64,000 bases of DNA. Origin: Bacteroidota bacterium. Lineage in GTDB: Bacteria; Bacteroidota; Bacteroidia; Cytophagales; Cyclobacteriaceae. The position numbers and the translations under genes are program-made. The DNA lies in assembly GCA_022567155.1 (NCBI GenBank), contig JADFHN010000008.1, positions 1 through 64,000 on the forward strand, given 5' to 3'. Below, piece after piece: positions 54,725 to 63,745 of this stretch. The number at the start of each line of letters is the position of its first letter. Position 1 is the first letter of the stretch. Under the pieces are notes generated by a model. The model searched no databases. It was not told the DNA's origin and worked only from the letters and a program-made list of their open reading frames with translations.

Positions 54725-56470
54725 TCATAGGTTCATTTTTTTCATTTGATCAATTATATATTCAGAAGCACGCCACGCTAATGCTAGTATAGTCCAGGTT
54801 GGGTTTTTGTCAGCCTGTGATACAAATGGGCCGCCGTCTACCACAAACACATTTTTGGCGTCATGGGCCTGATTAAACTTATTCACAGCTGATGTTTTCG
54901 GGTCATTGCCCATGCGTGTTACACCAATTTCGTGAATGATCGACCCCGGTGGGGTAATACCGTAGTTGCTATCTTTACCCGGTGAATTCCATAACTGAAT
55001 ACCCCCCATTGCATTGATGATTTCCGAAAAGGTTTCATGCATATGTTTTACCTGAAGTATTTCGTAATCGCTCCATGCATAATTAAACCGTAATACAGGG
55101 ATGCCATATTTATCAACCGTGTCGGGGTCGATTTCACAGTAGTTATCCTTAAAGGCGATAGACTCCCCACGCCCTGACATACCGATCACTGCTCCGTAGA
55201 GTCGCCGGTAATCCTCTTTAAGCTGCATGCCATACCCACCGCCGCTGCTTCTGGGTTTGCCGTCTATTTCACCAAGAATCTTATTGTAGCGGTGAATGCC
55301 GCCCATAAAACCATAACCGGGCATGGTGCGTCCTCCCCAGAATTCAATATGGTACCCCCTGGGGAAATCGCGTTTCTGCTTTTCGCGCCACCAGGGAGTG
55401 TACAGGTGCATGCCACCAACGCCGTCTTCGTTATGCGGTATTCCGTCTATAAGGTCAGGAATAACAGCCATCATAGTGGTTCCGGTTGTATCCATCAGAT
55501 ACCTGCCTACCACATCACTGGAGTTTGCAAGCCCGTTAGGATGTCGGTCCGATTTCGAATTGAGCAGCAGCCGGGCCGATTCACAGGCGCTTGCTGCCAG
55601 TACCACCACCCGGGCTTTTAGATGATACTCTTGTCCGGTAATGGTATTTACATACGAAACACCAGTGGCTTTCCCTTCGCTATCGGTGGTGACTTCGCGT
55701 GCCATCGCGTGCAGGATCATTTCCAGATTACCGGTAGCTTCGGCAGGGGGGATGAGCACGGATGGTGTAGAGAAATTGGAATGTGTGGAGCAGCTTCTTC
55801 CACACTGGCTGCAGTAGTGGCAGGGAGCCCTGTGGGTTGCTGCTGCGTGATCAAGCGGACGTGTAAGTATGGATAATCTTGAGGGGATCATCGGCACACC
55901 TACCGATCTGGCAGCCTTCTGAATAAGAAGCTCATATCCACGGGGTTTCGGGGGCGGAAGAAAAATCCCATCGGGATCGTTGTAAAGTCCTTCCCTGGAT
56001 CCGAAAATACCTACAAACCGGTCCACTTTGTCATAATAGGGGGCAATGTCGTCATAAGAAAGAGGCCAGTCGTCGCCAAGGCCGTCCATACTTTTTCTTT
56101 CGAAGTCATGAGGCCCGAACCGAAGCGATATCCGGCCCCAGTGGTTGGTGCGTCCTCCCAGCATTCTGGCACGGAACCATTTGAAATTTGAACCCGCTTT
56201 GTTAGTATAGGGTTCGCCGTCGATTTCCCAGCCACCGATATTGGCGTCAAATTCTCCAAACGGGTGTTTTCTACTGGCGGCGCCACGTCGGGGCGATTCA
56301 TAGGACCATTTAAACATGTTTGCATCTTCCGAATTAAAATAAGGGCCTGCTTCCAGCATGGCTACCCGGGCGCCGCCTTCGGTCAGGACTTTAGCAGCCA
56401 TACCGCCGCCGGCGCCCGATCCCACAATTACAACGTCATATTCACTGGGTTGTTTTTTTATCTGCATCAA
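54725..56470 (-). CDS. GMC-family FAD oxidoreductase
   Basis: The 581-residue enzyme has an N-terminal FAD-binding motif VVIVGSGAGGG (GxGxxG at residues 17-22), GGRTNHWGR, a CxxC-containing CHYCSQCGRSC region that might carry a metal or cluster, and the C-terminal GMC domain with IHEIGVTRMG and NPTWTILALAWR. It probably oxidises a sugar or alcohol in the periplasm, exported by riding on the Tat signal of the partner at 54059..54712. Substrate is unknown. Confidence 0.92.
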   Translation of the reverse strand: MMQIKKQPSEYDVVIVGSGAGGGMAAKVLTEGGARVAMLEAGPYFNSEDANMFKWSYESPRRGAASRKHPFGEFDANIGGWEIDGEPYTNKAGSNFKWFRARMLGGRTNHWGRISLRFGPHDFERKSMDGLGDDWPLSYDDIAPYYDKVDRFVGIFGSREGLYNDPDGIFLPPPKPRGYELLIQKAARSVGVPMIPSRLSILTRPLDHAAATHRAPCHYCSQCGRSCSTHSNFSTPSVLIPPAEATGNLEMILHAMAREVTTDSEGKATGVSYVNTITGQEYHLKARVVVLAASACESARLLLNSKSDRHPNGLANSSDVVGRYLMDTTGTTMMAVIPDLIDGIPHNEDGVGGMHLYTPWWREKQKRDFPRGYHIEFWGGRTMPGYGFMGGIHRYNKILGEIDGKPRSSGGGYGMQLKEDYRRLYGAVIGMSGRGESIAFKDNYCEIDPDTVDKYGIPVLRFNYAWSDYEILQVKHMHETFSEIINAMGGIQLWNSPGKDSNYGITPPGSIIHEIGVTRMGNDPKTSAVNKFNQAHDAKNVFVVDGGPFVSQADKNPTWTILALAWRASEYIIDQMKKMNL

Positions 56471-56570
56471 CGTTTATTTATATTTAAAATAGGTTTAAAA
56501 AAACTCAAATAATAAATAATAAAGTTGAAATACAAAAATCTTATACTTTTGTGCATATAAATTTATAGCA

Positions 56571-57074
56571 ATGGCTGAAAAAAAATGGCTTGTTTTTTAC
56601 ACCAAAAGCCGGTGGGAGAGAAAGGTAGAAAAATATTTGCGGCAATTCGGGTTCGAACCCTATCTGCCGTTGCACAAAGTGCTGCGGCAGTGGAGCGACA
56701 GGAAAAAGAAGCTGGAGACTCCTTTGTTCAATTCTTATATATTCGTATATGATTACGAACACCGGATCCCGGAGATGTTGAAAGTACCTGGAATAAGCTG
56801 GAATATCCGGCATAACGGTAAGCCTGCCATTTTGCGTGTCAGCGAATTGGAGATGATCAAGCGGTTTATTTCTTCCGGATTATTTTTAGAAACCACTTCG
56901 GTAGCAGACCTGGAGCCCGGAGACCGGGTAAAAGTGATAGACGGGCCGCTGCGGGGAGCGGTAGGATACTATTTCGGACCTTACAACCAGGAAAAGTTCT
57001 ATGTGGTCCTGGAAACCATCGACCAGGTACTCCGGGTAAGTATTGACAAAACATTGTTGGAGAAGGCAGAGTAA
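56571..57074 (+). CDS. UpxY-type transcription antiterminator (NusG family), orphan
   Basis: The 167-residue protein is a specialised NusG homologue: NGN domain (WLVFYTKSRWERKVEKYL, about 5-110) and C-terminal KOW domain (LEPGDRVKVIDGPLRGAVG, about 118-167). In Bacteroidota such proteins bind RNA polymerase over long polysaccharide operons. No polysaccharide genes follow here; a CPBP protease comes next. A TACTTTTG element at 56544..56551 may be its -7 box. The local operon may have been lost, or the factor may act elsewhere. Confidence 0.85.
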   Translation: MAEKKWLVFYTKSRWERKVEKYLRQFGFEPYLPLHKVLRQWSDRKKKLETPLFNSYIFVYDYEHRIPEMLKVPGISWNIRHNGKPAILRVSELEMIKRFISSGLFLETTSVADLEPGDRVKVIDGPLRGAVGYYFGPYNQEKFYVVLETIDQVLRVSIDKTLLEKAE

Positions 57075-57153
57075 CGGATTGCAATTTCCGGATTTAATCA
57101 ATATACATTGTTCGATCTTTACTTTTAAAGTGTTACCTACTATAGAATCAACA

Positions 57154-57765
57154 ATGGATGCCAGGAAAAAAACTCTATTGATTTTGGGATTGGCTTCTTT
57201 GGTAATGTACTATCCTATTACAAAGTATCTTTATCGATATTTCTATTTGGGAATTGATTCAGGTTTTTTAAAAAAATTAGGATTTTTTAGTGGCAACCCA
57301 GGAACTCCTTTAGCCTGGATATTGGCTCTCATTTTTGGACTTGGTTATGTAATGATATCGATGAATGCAGTCCCAATAATTAAAGAAAAATGGCTTGAAA
57401 TTTCCTGGTTTAACCTATTTGGATTTTTGGCTATTATTTCTGCTGCGGTAGTTGAAGAGGCTTTTTTCAGACGATTCATTATGGATAAATTAGCAACCAA
57501 TGGATATGACAATTTAAGTCAAATTATCTTGTCCGGTCTGGCTTTTGGCATTTCACATGGTGTATGGGGATTTCTTAAAGGATCACCTCAGGTTGCAATC
57601 AAAGCTATCCTATACACAACATTATTAGGACTTGCATTAGCTATAATCTATTTGATAGGTGATAGAAGCTTAGCCCCTTGCATTACTTCTCATTACATTT
57701 CTGCGGGTCTGATAGAACCTTGGTTGATCTATGGATTGATTTTGGGTAAGCCTCCTAAATCTTAA
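57154..57765 (+). CDS. CPBP family intramembrane metalloprotease
   Basis: The start ATG 57154 (MDARKKTLLILGLA) gives 203 residues and avoids overlap with the upstream gene. The membrane protein has about five helices and the Abi/CAAX protease motifs: EEAFFRR (Glu101, Glu102, Arg106), FGISHGV (His135) and SHYISAGL. It may process prenylated or other membrane peptides; some relatives give bacteriocin immunity. The base composition is slightly more AT-rich than the neighbours. Confidence 0.88.
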   Translation: MDARKKTLLILGLASLVMYYPITKYLYRYFYLGIDSGFLKKLGFFSGNPGTPLAWILALIFGLGYVMISMNAVPIIKEKWLEISWFNLFGFLAIISAAVVEEAFFRRFIMDKLATNGYDNLSQIILSGLAFGISHGVWGFLKGSPQVAIKAILYTTLLGLALAIIYLIGDRSLAPCITSHYISAGLIEPWLIYGLILGKPPKS

Positions 57766-57796
57766 CAATCATTAACAAGTAAATGAGGTTGAGTAA

Positions 57797-57952
57797 GGAG
57801 TTCAGAAAGCAGCGACCGTACATACGCTACGACACGCATTTGACACCCACTTGTTTGAGACTTTCTTGGATGTAGGGGTCGCCCTACGAGCACTCTCAGG
57901 ACATTATTTGTCCGGAACTACTAAGATATACACCCAGCCACAAAAAGCCTGA
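57797..57952 (+). pseudogene. C-terminal relic of a tyrosine recombinase (integrase)
   Basis: A single frame reads KAATVHTLRHAFDTHLFE, then LDVGVALRALSGHYLSGTTKIYTQ and a stop. This matches the catalytic box of phage-type integrases and Xer proteins: HTLRH (catalytic His and Arg), a degenerate SGH for LGH, and the IYT nucleophile tyrosine. The N-terminal part is missing; an in-frame stop precedes it at 57794. Thus only the last 50 codons of an integrase survive, with weak constraint. Confidence 0.8.
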
Positions 57953-58033
57953 CAAGCATAGCCAGCCCGGTTGATACGATGGAAATTACCTCCAATGAGA
58001 TCATGTAAAAATAAGGCTCCCTATACACGGTAG

Positions 58034-58065
58034 TTGTAAGTAATTTAAAAAAACAGGTACATTTG
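58034..58065 (+). promoter_or_regulatory. Bacteroidota-type promoter
   Basis: TTG at 58034..58036, 21 bases, then TACATTTG at 58058..58065. Transcription would begin about 6 bases on, leaving a short leader before ATG 58090. Confidence 0.6.
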
Positions 58066-58089
58066 TTTCTCATTTATAAACTTAAAACA

Positions 58090-58545
58090 ATGAAAAAAAT
58101 TCTTTTAGTATTAGCAATGTTCGTGAGTACTGTGTACGCTGCTCAAGCTCAAGGTACTCCTCAGTACAAAGTGATTACAGCCGTAGAATCTATTGTGCCT
58201 GCTGGTATAGGGCGTTCAAGAATGATTGAAAGTCAAACAGATTTAGACATAGATGATTTTACAACTGCTCGTACTGACGGTAAAAAAAGTAAGCAAGGAG
58301 AAATTCAAAGAAAGAATGCCAAGGTTGACCAATTTGCAGAATCAAAATTATTGAACTTTTACAGTTTAACAGGTATTAATTTTCAAAATATTGCTTCTAA
58401 TGATGCTTTGATTGCTTCCAAACTAAATAAACTGGCGGCAGAAGGTTGGGAATTGGTATTTGTAACCAGCGGGGTAGAAAGTGATTCTGGAAAGTCTGAT
58501 GGAAAAGGAATTTATATTACCCGTTTTATTTTCAAGAAATCTTAA
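58090..58545 (+). CDS. Secreted protein of unknown function with a DUF4177-like end
   Basis: The start ATG 58090 (MKKILLVLAMFVSTVYAAQAQ) follows a good promoter and gives 151 residues with a cleaved signal near residue 21. The mature part is soluble, with a repeat-free basic middle (KKSKQGEIQRKNAK) and a C-terminal KLNKLAAEGWELVFVTSG, a pattern of DUF4177-like domains. It is unlinked to its neighbours, which are relics. Function unknown. Confidence 0.75.
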   Translation: MKKILLVLAMFVSTVYAAQAQGTPQYKVITAVESIVPAGIGRSRMIESQTDLDIDDFTTARTDGKKSKQGEIQRKNAKVDQFAESKLLNFYSLTGINFQNIASNDALIASKLNKLAAEGWELVFVTSGVESDSGKSDGKGIYITRFIFKKS

Positions 58546-58776
58546 GTTAACGTTTTTAAGCTACATTTTGATCTTCAATAGCATTTGAGTCATCTCGAAT
58601 TTATTATGGGTGACTCTTTTGTTTAAATTCCACATAAATATGAGAAGACGATGTTGCCCAATTAGTGATTGAATTCGTTAAGAAAAAAGAAGATTTTGAA
58701 TAAAAACTACTTACAATAACAGCCAAAGCTGCACTCCAGCCCTCGTGTCCCTGCCTTGCCGTCCTTTAGGCAGGCG

Positions 58777-58893
58777 GGTATTCATGATAATCCTGTGAGA
58801 ACAGGATGGGTAGAGAATCCCGAAGATTATCCGTATTCGGGCGACAGGAATTATGCCGGACTGAGTTCATTTATTGACATTGATCTGATATGA
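58777..58893 (+). pseudogene. C-terminal relic of a REP-associated tyrosine transposase (RAYT)
   Basis: The frame reads IHDNPVRTGWVENPEDYPYS, then GDRNYAGLSSFIDIDLI and a stop. It matches the C-terminal end of Y1_Tnp-family RAYT proteins (NPVR-G-VE-PEDY-YSS-RNY). The catalytic HUH and Tyr part is absent. A GC-rich hairpin (CCTGCC...GGCAGG, 58750..58775) adjoins it. Relics of this family go with REP-like palindromes, of which several exist in the window. Confidence 0.78.
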
Positions 58894-58896
58894 AGG

Positions 58897-59287
58897 CGTA
58901 GTTACACTTGATCGCCTGCCAGTTTACCAGCCGGTGAAAGCATGGAAGACAGGTGTAGCCAGTAACCATGATATTATAATTGTACGGGAGTTTGAAACCG
59001 GAAATTTAAATACATACAATAGGTTAACCATTGCTCCTTTTATTTTCACACATTGTCCACTCGATCAGCCGGATAAAACGTATTATAACCTATGCGGTCA
59101 TATTCATCCGGGTGTCAGATTGTCGGTAGGGCCCGGACAGTAGATTTTGCTTTCTTGCTTTTATTTTACAAATTACCAGGGAATATTGCTGGCTTAGGGT
59201 GATTTTACCGGCAATCATGAGGTTAAACAGGCAAAAGGTGATAAAGTAATTGTTATTACCAACCATAAACTGAAATTATTTCAGTAA
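58897..59287 (+). pseudogene. Relic of a PdeM-type metallophosphoesterase
   Basis: One frame shows VASNHDIIIVREFE, then LTIAPFIFTHCPLDQPDKTY and CGHIHPGVRLSVGPGQ, a stop at 59141..59143, CFYFTNYQGILLA, a second stop, and GDFTGNHEVKQAKGD to a final TAA at 59287. It matches the C-terminal two thirds of the ligase-associated DNA-damage endonuclease PdeM (NHD, GHIHPG metal-ligand motifs). Two in-frame stops and loss of the N-terminal HxD motif show it is inactive. Confidence 0.8.
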
Positions 59288-59330
59288 ATAAAGTAACGGG
59301 AAATATTTTAAAGTTACCTGTTGGAGTGTT

Positions 59331-60065
59331 GTGGGATTACAAAAACTAAAAATAATCGGCAACGGAGATGCCTTTGGTTCCGGTAACAGGTTTCATACCT
59401 GCTTCTACCTGGAATCAGATAAAACTAAAGTATTAGTTGATTGTGGTGCTACATCTATTCACCACCTTATAGAATCGGGGACAGATCTTAATGATATCGA
59501 CCTGATTTTACTCAGCCATTTTCATGGAGATCATTTTGGAGGTATCCCGTTTTTTCTTCTGAATTCATTTTTTCTTTCCGGCCGGATAAAACCCCTTACG
59601 ATTATCGGCCCTGAACAATGTGAAACACGAATAGAAGCTCTGATAGAAGCCATGTACCCGGGATTAACAAAGAAATTCAGGAAAATGGATCTGACTTACC
59701 TGGAGTATAACAAAACAATTAATTTCAATGATCTTGAAATACGGGCCTTTCCTGTCGTACACTCACCCCCGTCAAATCCGCATGGCATCAGGGTAGAGAG
59801 CGGGAACAACGTGTTTGGTTATTCCGGTGATACGGAATGGACAGATAATCTGTACGATTTGAGTTTACACTCCGATATTTTTATTTGTGAATGCAACTAT
59901 TACGATCTGGAGGTCAGAGGTCACCTGAATTATAAAATCCTGCGTGATAAGCTGAATAAGATAAAAAGCCGGAGAATTATGTTAACCCACATGGGGGAGG
60001 ATATGATAAATTCCAGCCAAATCGAACTCGAGAGGACTGTGCAGGATCAGGAGTATAATTTTTAG
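59331..60065 (+). CDS. MBL-fold metallo-hydrolase (RNase Z-like)
   Basis: The 244-residue protein starts at GTG 59331. It has the metallo-beta-lactamase motif SHFHGDH (His63, His65, Asp67, His68), a later His in FPVVHSPPSNPH, GYSGDTEWTDNLY (bridging Asp) and the C-terminal TH of MLTHMGED. The layout resembles RNase Z and related phosphodiesterases, but the tRNA-binding arm is absent. The substrate is unknown. The gene follows the PdeM relic by 43 bases. Confidence 0.85.
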   Translation: MGLQKLKIIGNGDAFGSGNRFHTCFYLESDKTKVLVDCGATSIHHLIESGTDLNDIDLILLSHFHGDHFGGIPFFLLNSFFLSGRIKPLTIIGPEQCETRIEALIEAMYPGLTKKFRKMDLTYLEYNKTINFNDLEIRAFPVVHSPPSNPHGIRVESGNNVFGYSGDTEWTDNLYDLSLHSDIFICECNYYDLEVRGHLNYKILRDKLNKIKSRRIMLTHMGEDMINSSQIELERTVQDQEYNF

Positions 60066-60110
60066 CCATTCCGGGAACTAAATTATTTCAATTGGGCTGC
60101 TGTTTACACA

Positions 60111-60553
60111 ATTACCCCCGCTAGGCGGGGGGCAGGTGGGTAATGATGTCTGATGGTGTGGTTTATCCTGCCGGGACCGGGCAATCCCCGAAAAAACACC
60201 GTCATTACCCGGCTTGACCGGGTAATCCCCCTAACGACACGCTGATATCAGTTTATTCATATGTACTACCTTAAACTAAGGAGATTATCCGGCATCGCTC
60301 CGCGATCCGGATAATGACGACTTTTTTAGGAGATTTTCCGGATAATAGCAATAATTCCCCTTGCCATGGCACGCCAGGCAGGCCCGTCCGAACGGTTCAC
60401 CCGGGCGGGCTTAATTTAGTGGGAATTTATTCCTTATCTACCAATCATTGATTTTTTTATTTTAACTGTCAGAATCACGGATTTGTACAGATTATGGGAT
60501 TACACAGATTAAATCCGTGTCATCGGTGCAATCTGATTAATCTGTGGTTCAGA
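60111..60553. repeat. Dense cluster of inverted repeats
   Basis: No gene lies in 60066..60614. At least four palindromic units are packed here: ATTACCC...GGGTAAT (60111..60144) around a GC-rich core, ATTACCCGG-CTTGA-CCGGGTAAT (60204..60226), ATTATCCGG...CCGGATAAT (60284..60315) and CACGGATTT...AAATCCGTG (60476..60519), with CAGATTA...TAATCTG overlapping. They resemble dispersed bacterial repeats seen in several phyla. Confidence 0.65.
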
Positions 60554-60614
60554 CATTTTTTTAGCATGTGATCTTGTATTTTGCCTATATCGGACTAAAT
60601 ATCTTGTTAGAAGG

Positions 60615-61829
60615 CTATTTGCACATCTTACTGAATGTGCTTTCTGCCTGCTCCATTCCAAGATCAAGCGCTTTTTTTAAATCATGGCATGCAAGCTCCT
60701 TTCGGTGCAGATTATAACGGGCTATTCCGCGGTTATAATAGGCCATCGCAAATTCAGGATAATACATGATAGCAACATCATAATTTTGGACAGCATCTTT
60801 ATACCTTTTTAGCTTCATGAGAGCATTTCCCCGGTTCAGCCATGCGTTTTCCAGGTCCGGGCGCAGCTCAATGGCCTTTGAAAGATCAGAATATGCACCG
60901 TCCGGATTGCTTAATTTAAGTTTAAGTATGCCCCGGTTCATCCATAAAACCGGGTCTTCCGACCCGTATAAAATGGCGGAGTCATAGTCTGACAAGGCGC
61001 CCATAAGATCATCGTTATTCATCCTGGCCAGCCCGCGTTTGGCATACGCCTCGGGAAAGCCGGGGGTATCCTGAATAATTGAACTGTAGGTATCAATAAG
61101 TTCGTTGTAGGAAGCGCTTTCTTCCTGTAACCGGGCAAGGTTATATTTAACTAAGGGGTTGTCGGGATTCATAGTCAAAGCCGCTTGCAGATCCTTTTTG
61201 GCAGAAGTCAGGTTTCCTACGGTTTCATAAGTTTGAGCCCGGTTTACAAGTATATCGGCATTACCAGGCTCAATGGACAATGCAGCCTCAAAATGTTCTA
61301 GTGCCAGATCGTATTGTGTGAGTTTATCAGCTACCATGCCGAGGTGGTTGTATATCTGTGCTCTCATGGTCTTTAACGTTGCTATTTTACTGACGCCGTC
61401 ATCCGGATACCTTTGTTGGAAATAAACAGCGTTGGTTTCTTCTTCCGGTAAACTGAGCAGCGTTTTAAAGTCGTGGCGGGCCAGCTCATAGTGTTGCAAC
61501 CGGTGGTGTAAAACAGCCCGGCTCCATACTGCTTCTGTAAACTCCGGGTCTAAATGTATTAGTGCACTGTAATCGCTTATGGCTCCTTCGGGATTTCCGG
61601 TATTTTCACGGGCTATTGCTCTCGAGAAATGTGCCTGAAAATGAGTGGGCAATATAAAAATGCATGAATCGTAAAATGCCTGTGCAAGCATCATGTTGTC
61701 TGCTTTGAAGGCTGCCTCACCCAGCCTGAAATAGTTTTCAGCCACTTTTCCGGGTTTTGTTGCCTGCGGCCAGGCACACAGATAGAAAGCCATCAGCACA
61801 ATTGAAAAGAGCAACGATTTTTGCCACAT
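60615..61829 (-). CDS. Secreted TPR protein
   Basis: The 404-residue protein has a signal peptide (to about residue 22) and about ten tetratricopeptide repeats (e.g. AISDYSALIHLDPEFTEAVW, HFEAALSIEPGNADILVNRA, AVQNYDVAIMYYPEFAMAYY), ending LHRKELACHDLKKALDLGME. The final repeat with a Cys (ACHDLKKA) resembles those in 18229..18738 and 19118..20302, a style common in Bacteroidota periplasmic scaffold proteins. The partner is unknown. Confidence 0.88.
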   Translation of the reverse strand: MWQKSLLFSIVLMAFYLCAWPQATKPGKVAENYFRLGEAAFKADNMMLAQAFYDSCIFILPTHFQAHFSRAIARENTGNPEGAISDYSALIHLDPEFTEAVWSRAVLHHRLQHYELARHDFKTLLSLPEEETNAVYFQQRYPDDGVSKIATLKTMRAQIYNHLGMVADKLTQYDLALEHFEAALSIEPGNADILVNRAQTYETVGNLTSAKKDLQAALTMNPDNPLVKYNLARLQEESASYNELIDTYSSIIQDTPGFPEAYAKRGLARMNNDDLMGALSDYDSAILYGSEDPVLWMNRGILKLKLSNPDGAYSDLSKAIELRPDLENAWLNRGNALMKLKRYKDAVQNYDVAIMYYPEFAMAYYNRGIARYNLHRKELACHDLKKALDLGMEQAESTFSKMCK

Positions 61830-61956
61830 AATATAAAATTACCGGATTTTAAGGATGGAACCATGTAATGCGTTAATTGTTTTTTATTTTCGTTTTCTGA
61901 TTTTTATATTTCTATAATATTCAAATAAGTTACATTTCGTCACAGCAATCATCGCC

Positions 61957-62253
61957 ATGACAATTGAAGAGTTTAAAACGTACATTGATCAGCAAAAACG
62001 GCCGGAAGGAATTGATACGGTATTGCTTGCACTATGGGAGGTGAAATCCGGAAACTGGGGTCAGGCACATCGTATCGTACAAAACGAATCAAGCCGGATG
62101 GCAGCCCGGGTGCATGCATATCTGCATCGTGTGGAAGGCGATGAAGCCAACGCTGGCTACTGGTATTCATGTGCAGGAGTATCTGTGGCTAAAAATCGAC
62201 CGGACGAAGAATGGGAGGAAATTGTTAATGACTTATTGAGCCGGTTGCCCTGA
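61957..62253 (+). CDS. Small conserved-looking cytoplasmic protein
   Basis: The 98-residue protein is helical, with no signal or membrane segment. Its sequence (ALWEVKSGNWGQAHRIVQNE, then AARVHAYLHRVEGDEANAGYWYS) looks like one helical-repeat module and is similar to unnamed proteins common in many bacteria. The name and function are unknown. Confidence 0.7.
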   Translation: MTIEEFKTYIDQQKRPEGIDTVLLALWEVKSGNWGQAHRIVQNESSRMAARVHAYLHRVEGDEANAGYWYSCAGVSVAKNRPDEEWEEIVNDLLSRLP

Positions 62254-62718
62254 CTGATATGATCCGGGTGTGTCGCTTGAAGTTTAAGGAGGGGTTGATC
62301 GTCTGCCGATGGAACTGACCTAAAGAAACCATCTGTTGTGGAATCTTGCACGCAACCTTGGCGAAGACCTGTGATTGGCACTTGATAGTGGAATTGCAGT
62401 GGGCGCCTCAGGCGGGATTTTACAAGTCAGATTACAACAATCCTCAACTGACTGGGTACTGTAGGGGATGGTGCACATGCAACCCATGAGCATATCCTGA
62501 TGGACAAAACATTTAAAAGAGGCGCCCTGCTTACCCTTTTAATTGCCAGCCCGGATGTTTTTATATAAAATCCATTAAGTTGATTGGAATTCACTTTTTA
62601 CCTTTGGACTAAATCTTTTTAGTGCCGCCAAATTGTATTTACAAATACCTCAGTATGTGAATGCTATTAAATTAATAAAGGAGCCTGCAATGCCGGCATT
62701 AACCATTTCAGTTAGGCT
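62254..62718. other. Gene-free spacer with possible coding debris
   Basis: No intact gene is seen. Short plus-strand frames, such as DGAHATHEHILMDKTFKRGA followed by LLTLLIASPDVFI and a stop at about 62569, look protein-like but are broken and were not assigned to a family. Confidence 0.3.
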
Positions 62719-63732
62719 TTACTTGTCAGCTTTCCGGATACGGACCTCAAAGGCATTGGCAGGATTGTGCACGAGCAGTTGCGTAAGCTCTTCTTCCGAA
62801 TACCCTGCTTCCTTTAGCGCAGGAAGCAGCGAAGTAAACAGCGCGGTATAGCCTCTGAAACTTCCTCCGTCCGGCTCTCCCGGTGTGTACCATCCGGCAT
62901 CATGCGAAACGAGTACCCTGTCCAGCAATCCATTTGCTTTCAAATTGCTGATCATGGCCACATAATCTTTGGTATTTTCCTCCGACACCCCGTCAAGGCT
63001 GATCCACGCTCCTTTCGTTGCAGCCATTACATGTGTGCTATGATCAGACTCAGATTGGGCATGAACCCAAATAAAGGCGCTGGCTGCCACGCCTTCGCTT
63101 GCAAGGATTTCGAGCTCTTCAAAGGCAGGAAGGGCAGGCCCTGTGTGCGAAGCAATTGTTAACCCGGTTTTTAAATGGGTGATTGCAGCGGCTTTTATTA
63201 ATTTTTTATGTAAATCAGAAAGCATACCCGGATTTACACCTGTTTTTATAAATCCGGGCTTTATGCCGGTTCCATCAATCCCATCCTGCCATTCCCGTAT
63301 CCATCTTGCTGCAATTTGTTCAGCTGTTTCCCTAAACGTATGGGAGGGAAGGTATTTGTTGTTTAAAGCGCCGTAGTACCCGGTGTTGGTTAAAATGTTT
63401 AATCCACTGGAATCTGAAAGCATTTTTAAAAGCAGCGGATCCCTTCCGAGGTAGGCCGGCGTACAGTCAATCAATGTGGAGCAGCCTGAATTCCTGATTT
63501 CCTGGAGATAGGGCAGTACCATTTTGATTACTTCTGCTCTATTCCATCTGTGGTAGCCGGTACTGTCCGCACCGATAAAATCCACTAAAATGTGTTCATG
63601 AATCAGCGACTTACCTATTTCACTCACTGATATTGGTCCCTGAACTGTCATGATGAACCCCTCGCTTGCCGGATCTGTACATTTCGACAAAAACAGAAAA
63701 AGCGTGAAACCCAGAAGTATATATTTACGCAT
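62719..63732 (-). CDS. Phosphotriesterase-family lipoprotein
   Basis: The 337-residue protein has a short lipoprotein-like signal (LFLFLSKC, Cys18) and the phosphotriesterase metal site: HEHILVD (His45, His47), GFIKTGVN (the carbamylated Lys), IASHTGP, and VLVSHDAGW (Asp ligand). The amidohydrolase fold of about 320 residues is complete. Such proteins hydrolyse lactones or phosphoesters. The gene follows the GH130 gene by 13 bases on the same strand. Confidence 0.9.
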   Translation of the reverse strand: MRKYILLGFTLFLFLSKCTDPASEGFIMTVQGPISVSEIGKSLIHEHILVDFIGADSTGYHRWNRAEVIKMVLPYLQEIRNSGCSTLIDCTPAYLGRDPLLLKMLSDSSGLNILTNTGYYGALNNKYLPSHTFRETAEQIAARWIREWQDGIDGTGIKPGFIKTGVNPGMLSDLHKKLIKAAAITHLKTGLTIASHTGPALPAFEELEILASEGVAASAFIWVHAQSESDHSTHVMAATKGAWISLDGVSEENTKDYVAMISNLKANGLLDRVLVSHDAGWYTPGEPDGGSFRGYTALFTSLLPALKEAGYSEEELTQLLVHNPANAFEVRIRKADK

Positions 63733-63745
63733 GTTTTACGTCATA

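Noticed and set aside
58063-58089. Longer start for the secreted protein at 58090
   Set aside because: It would start within the -7 element, and the MKK signal peptide begins at 58090.
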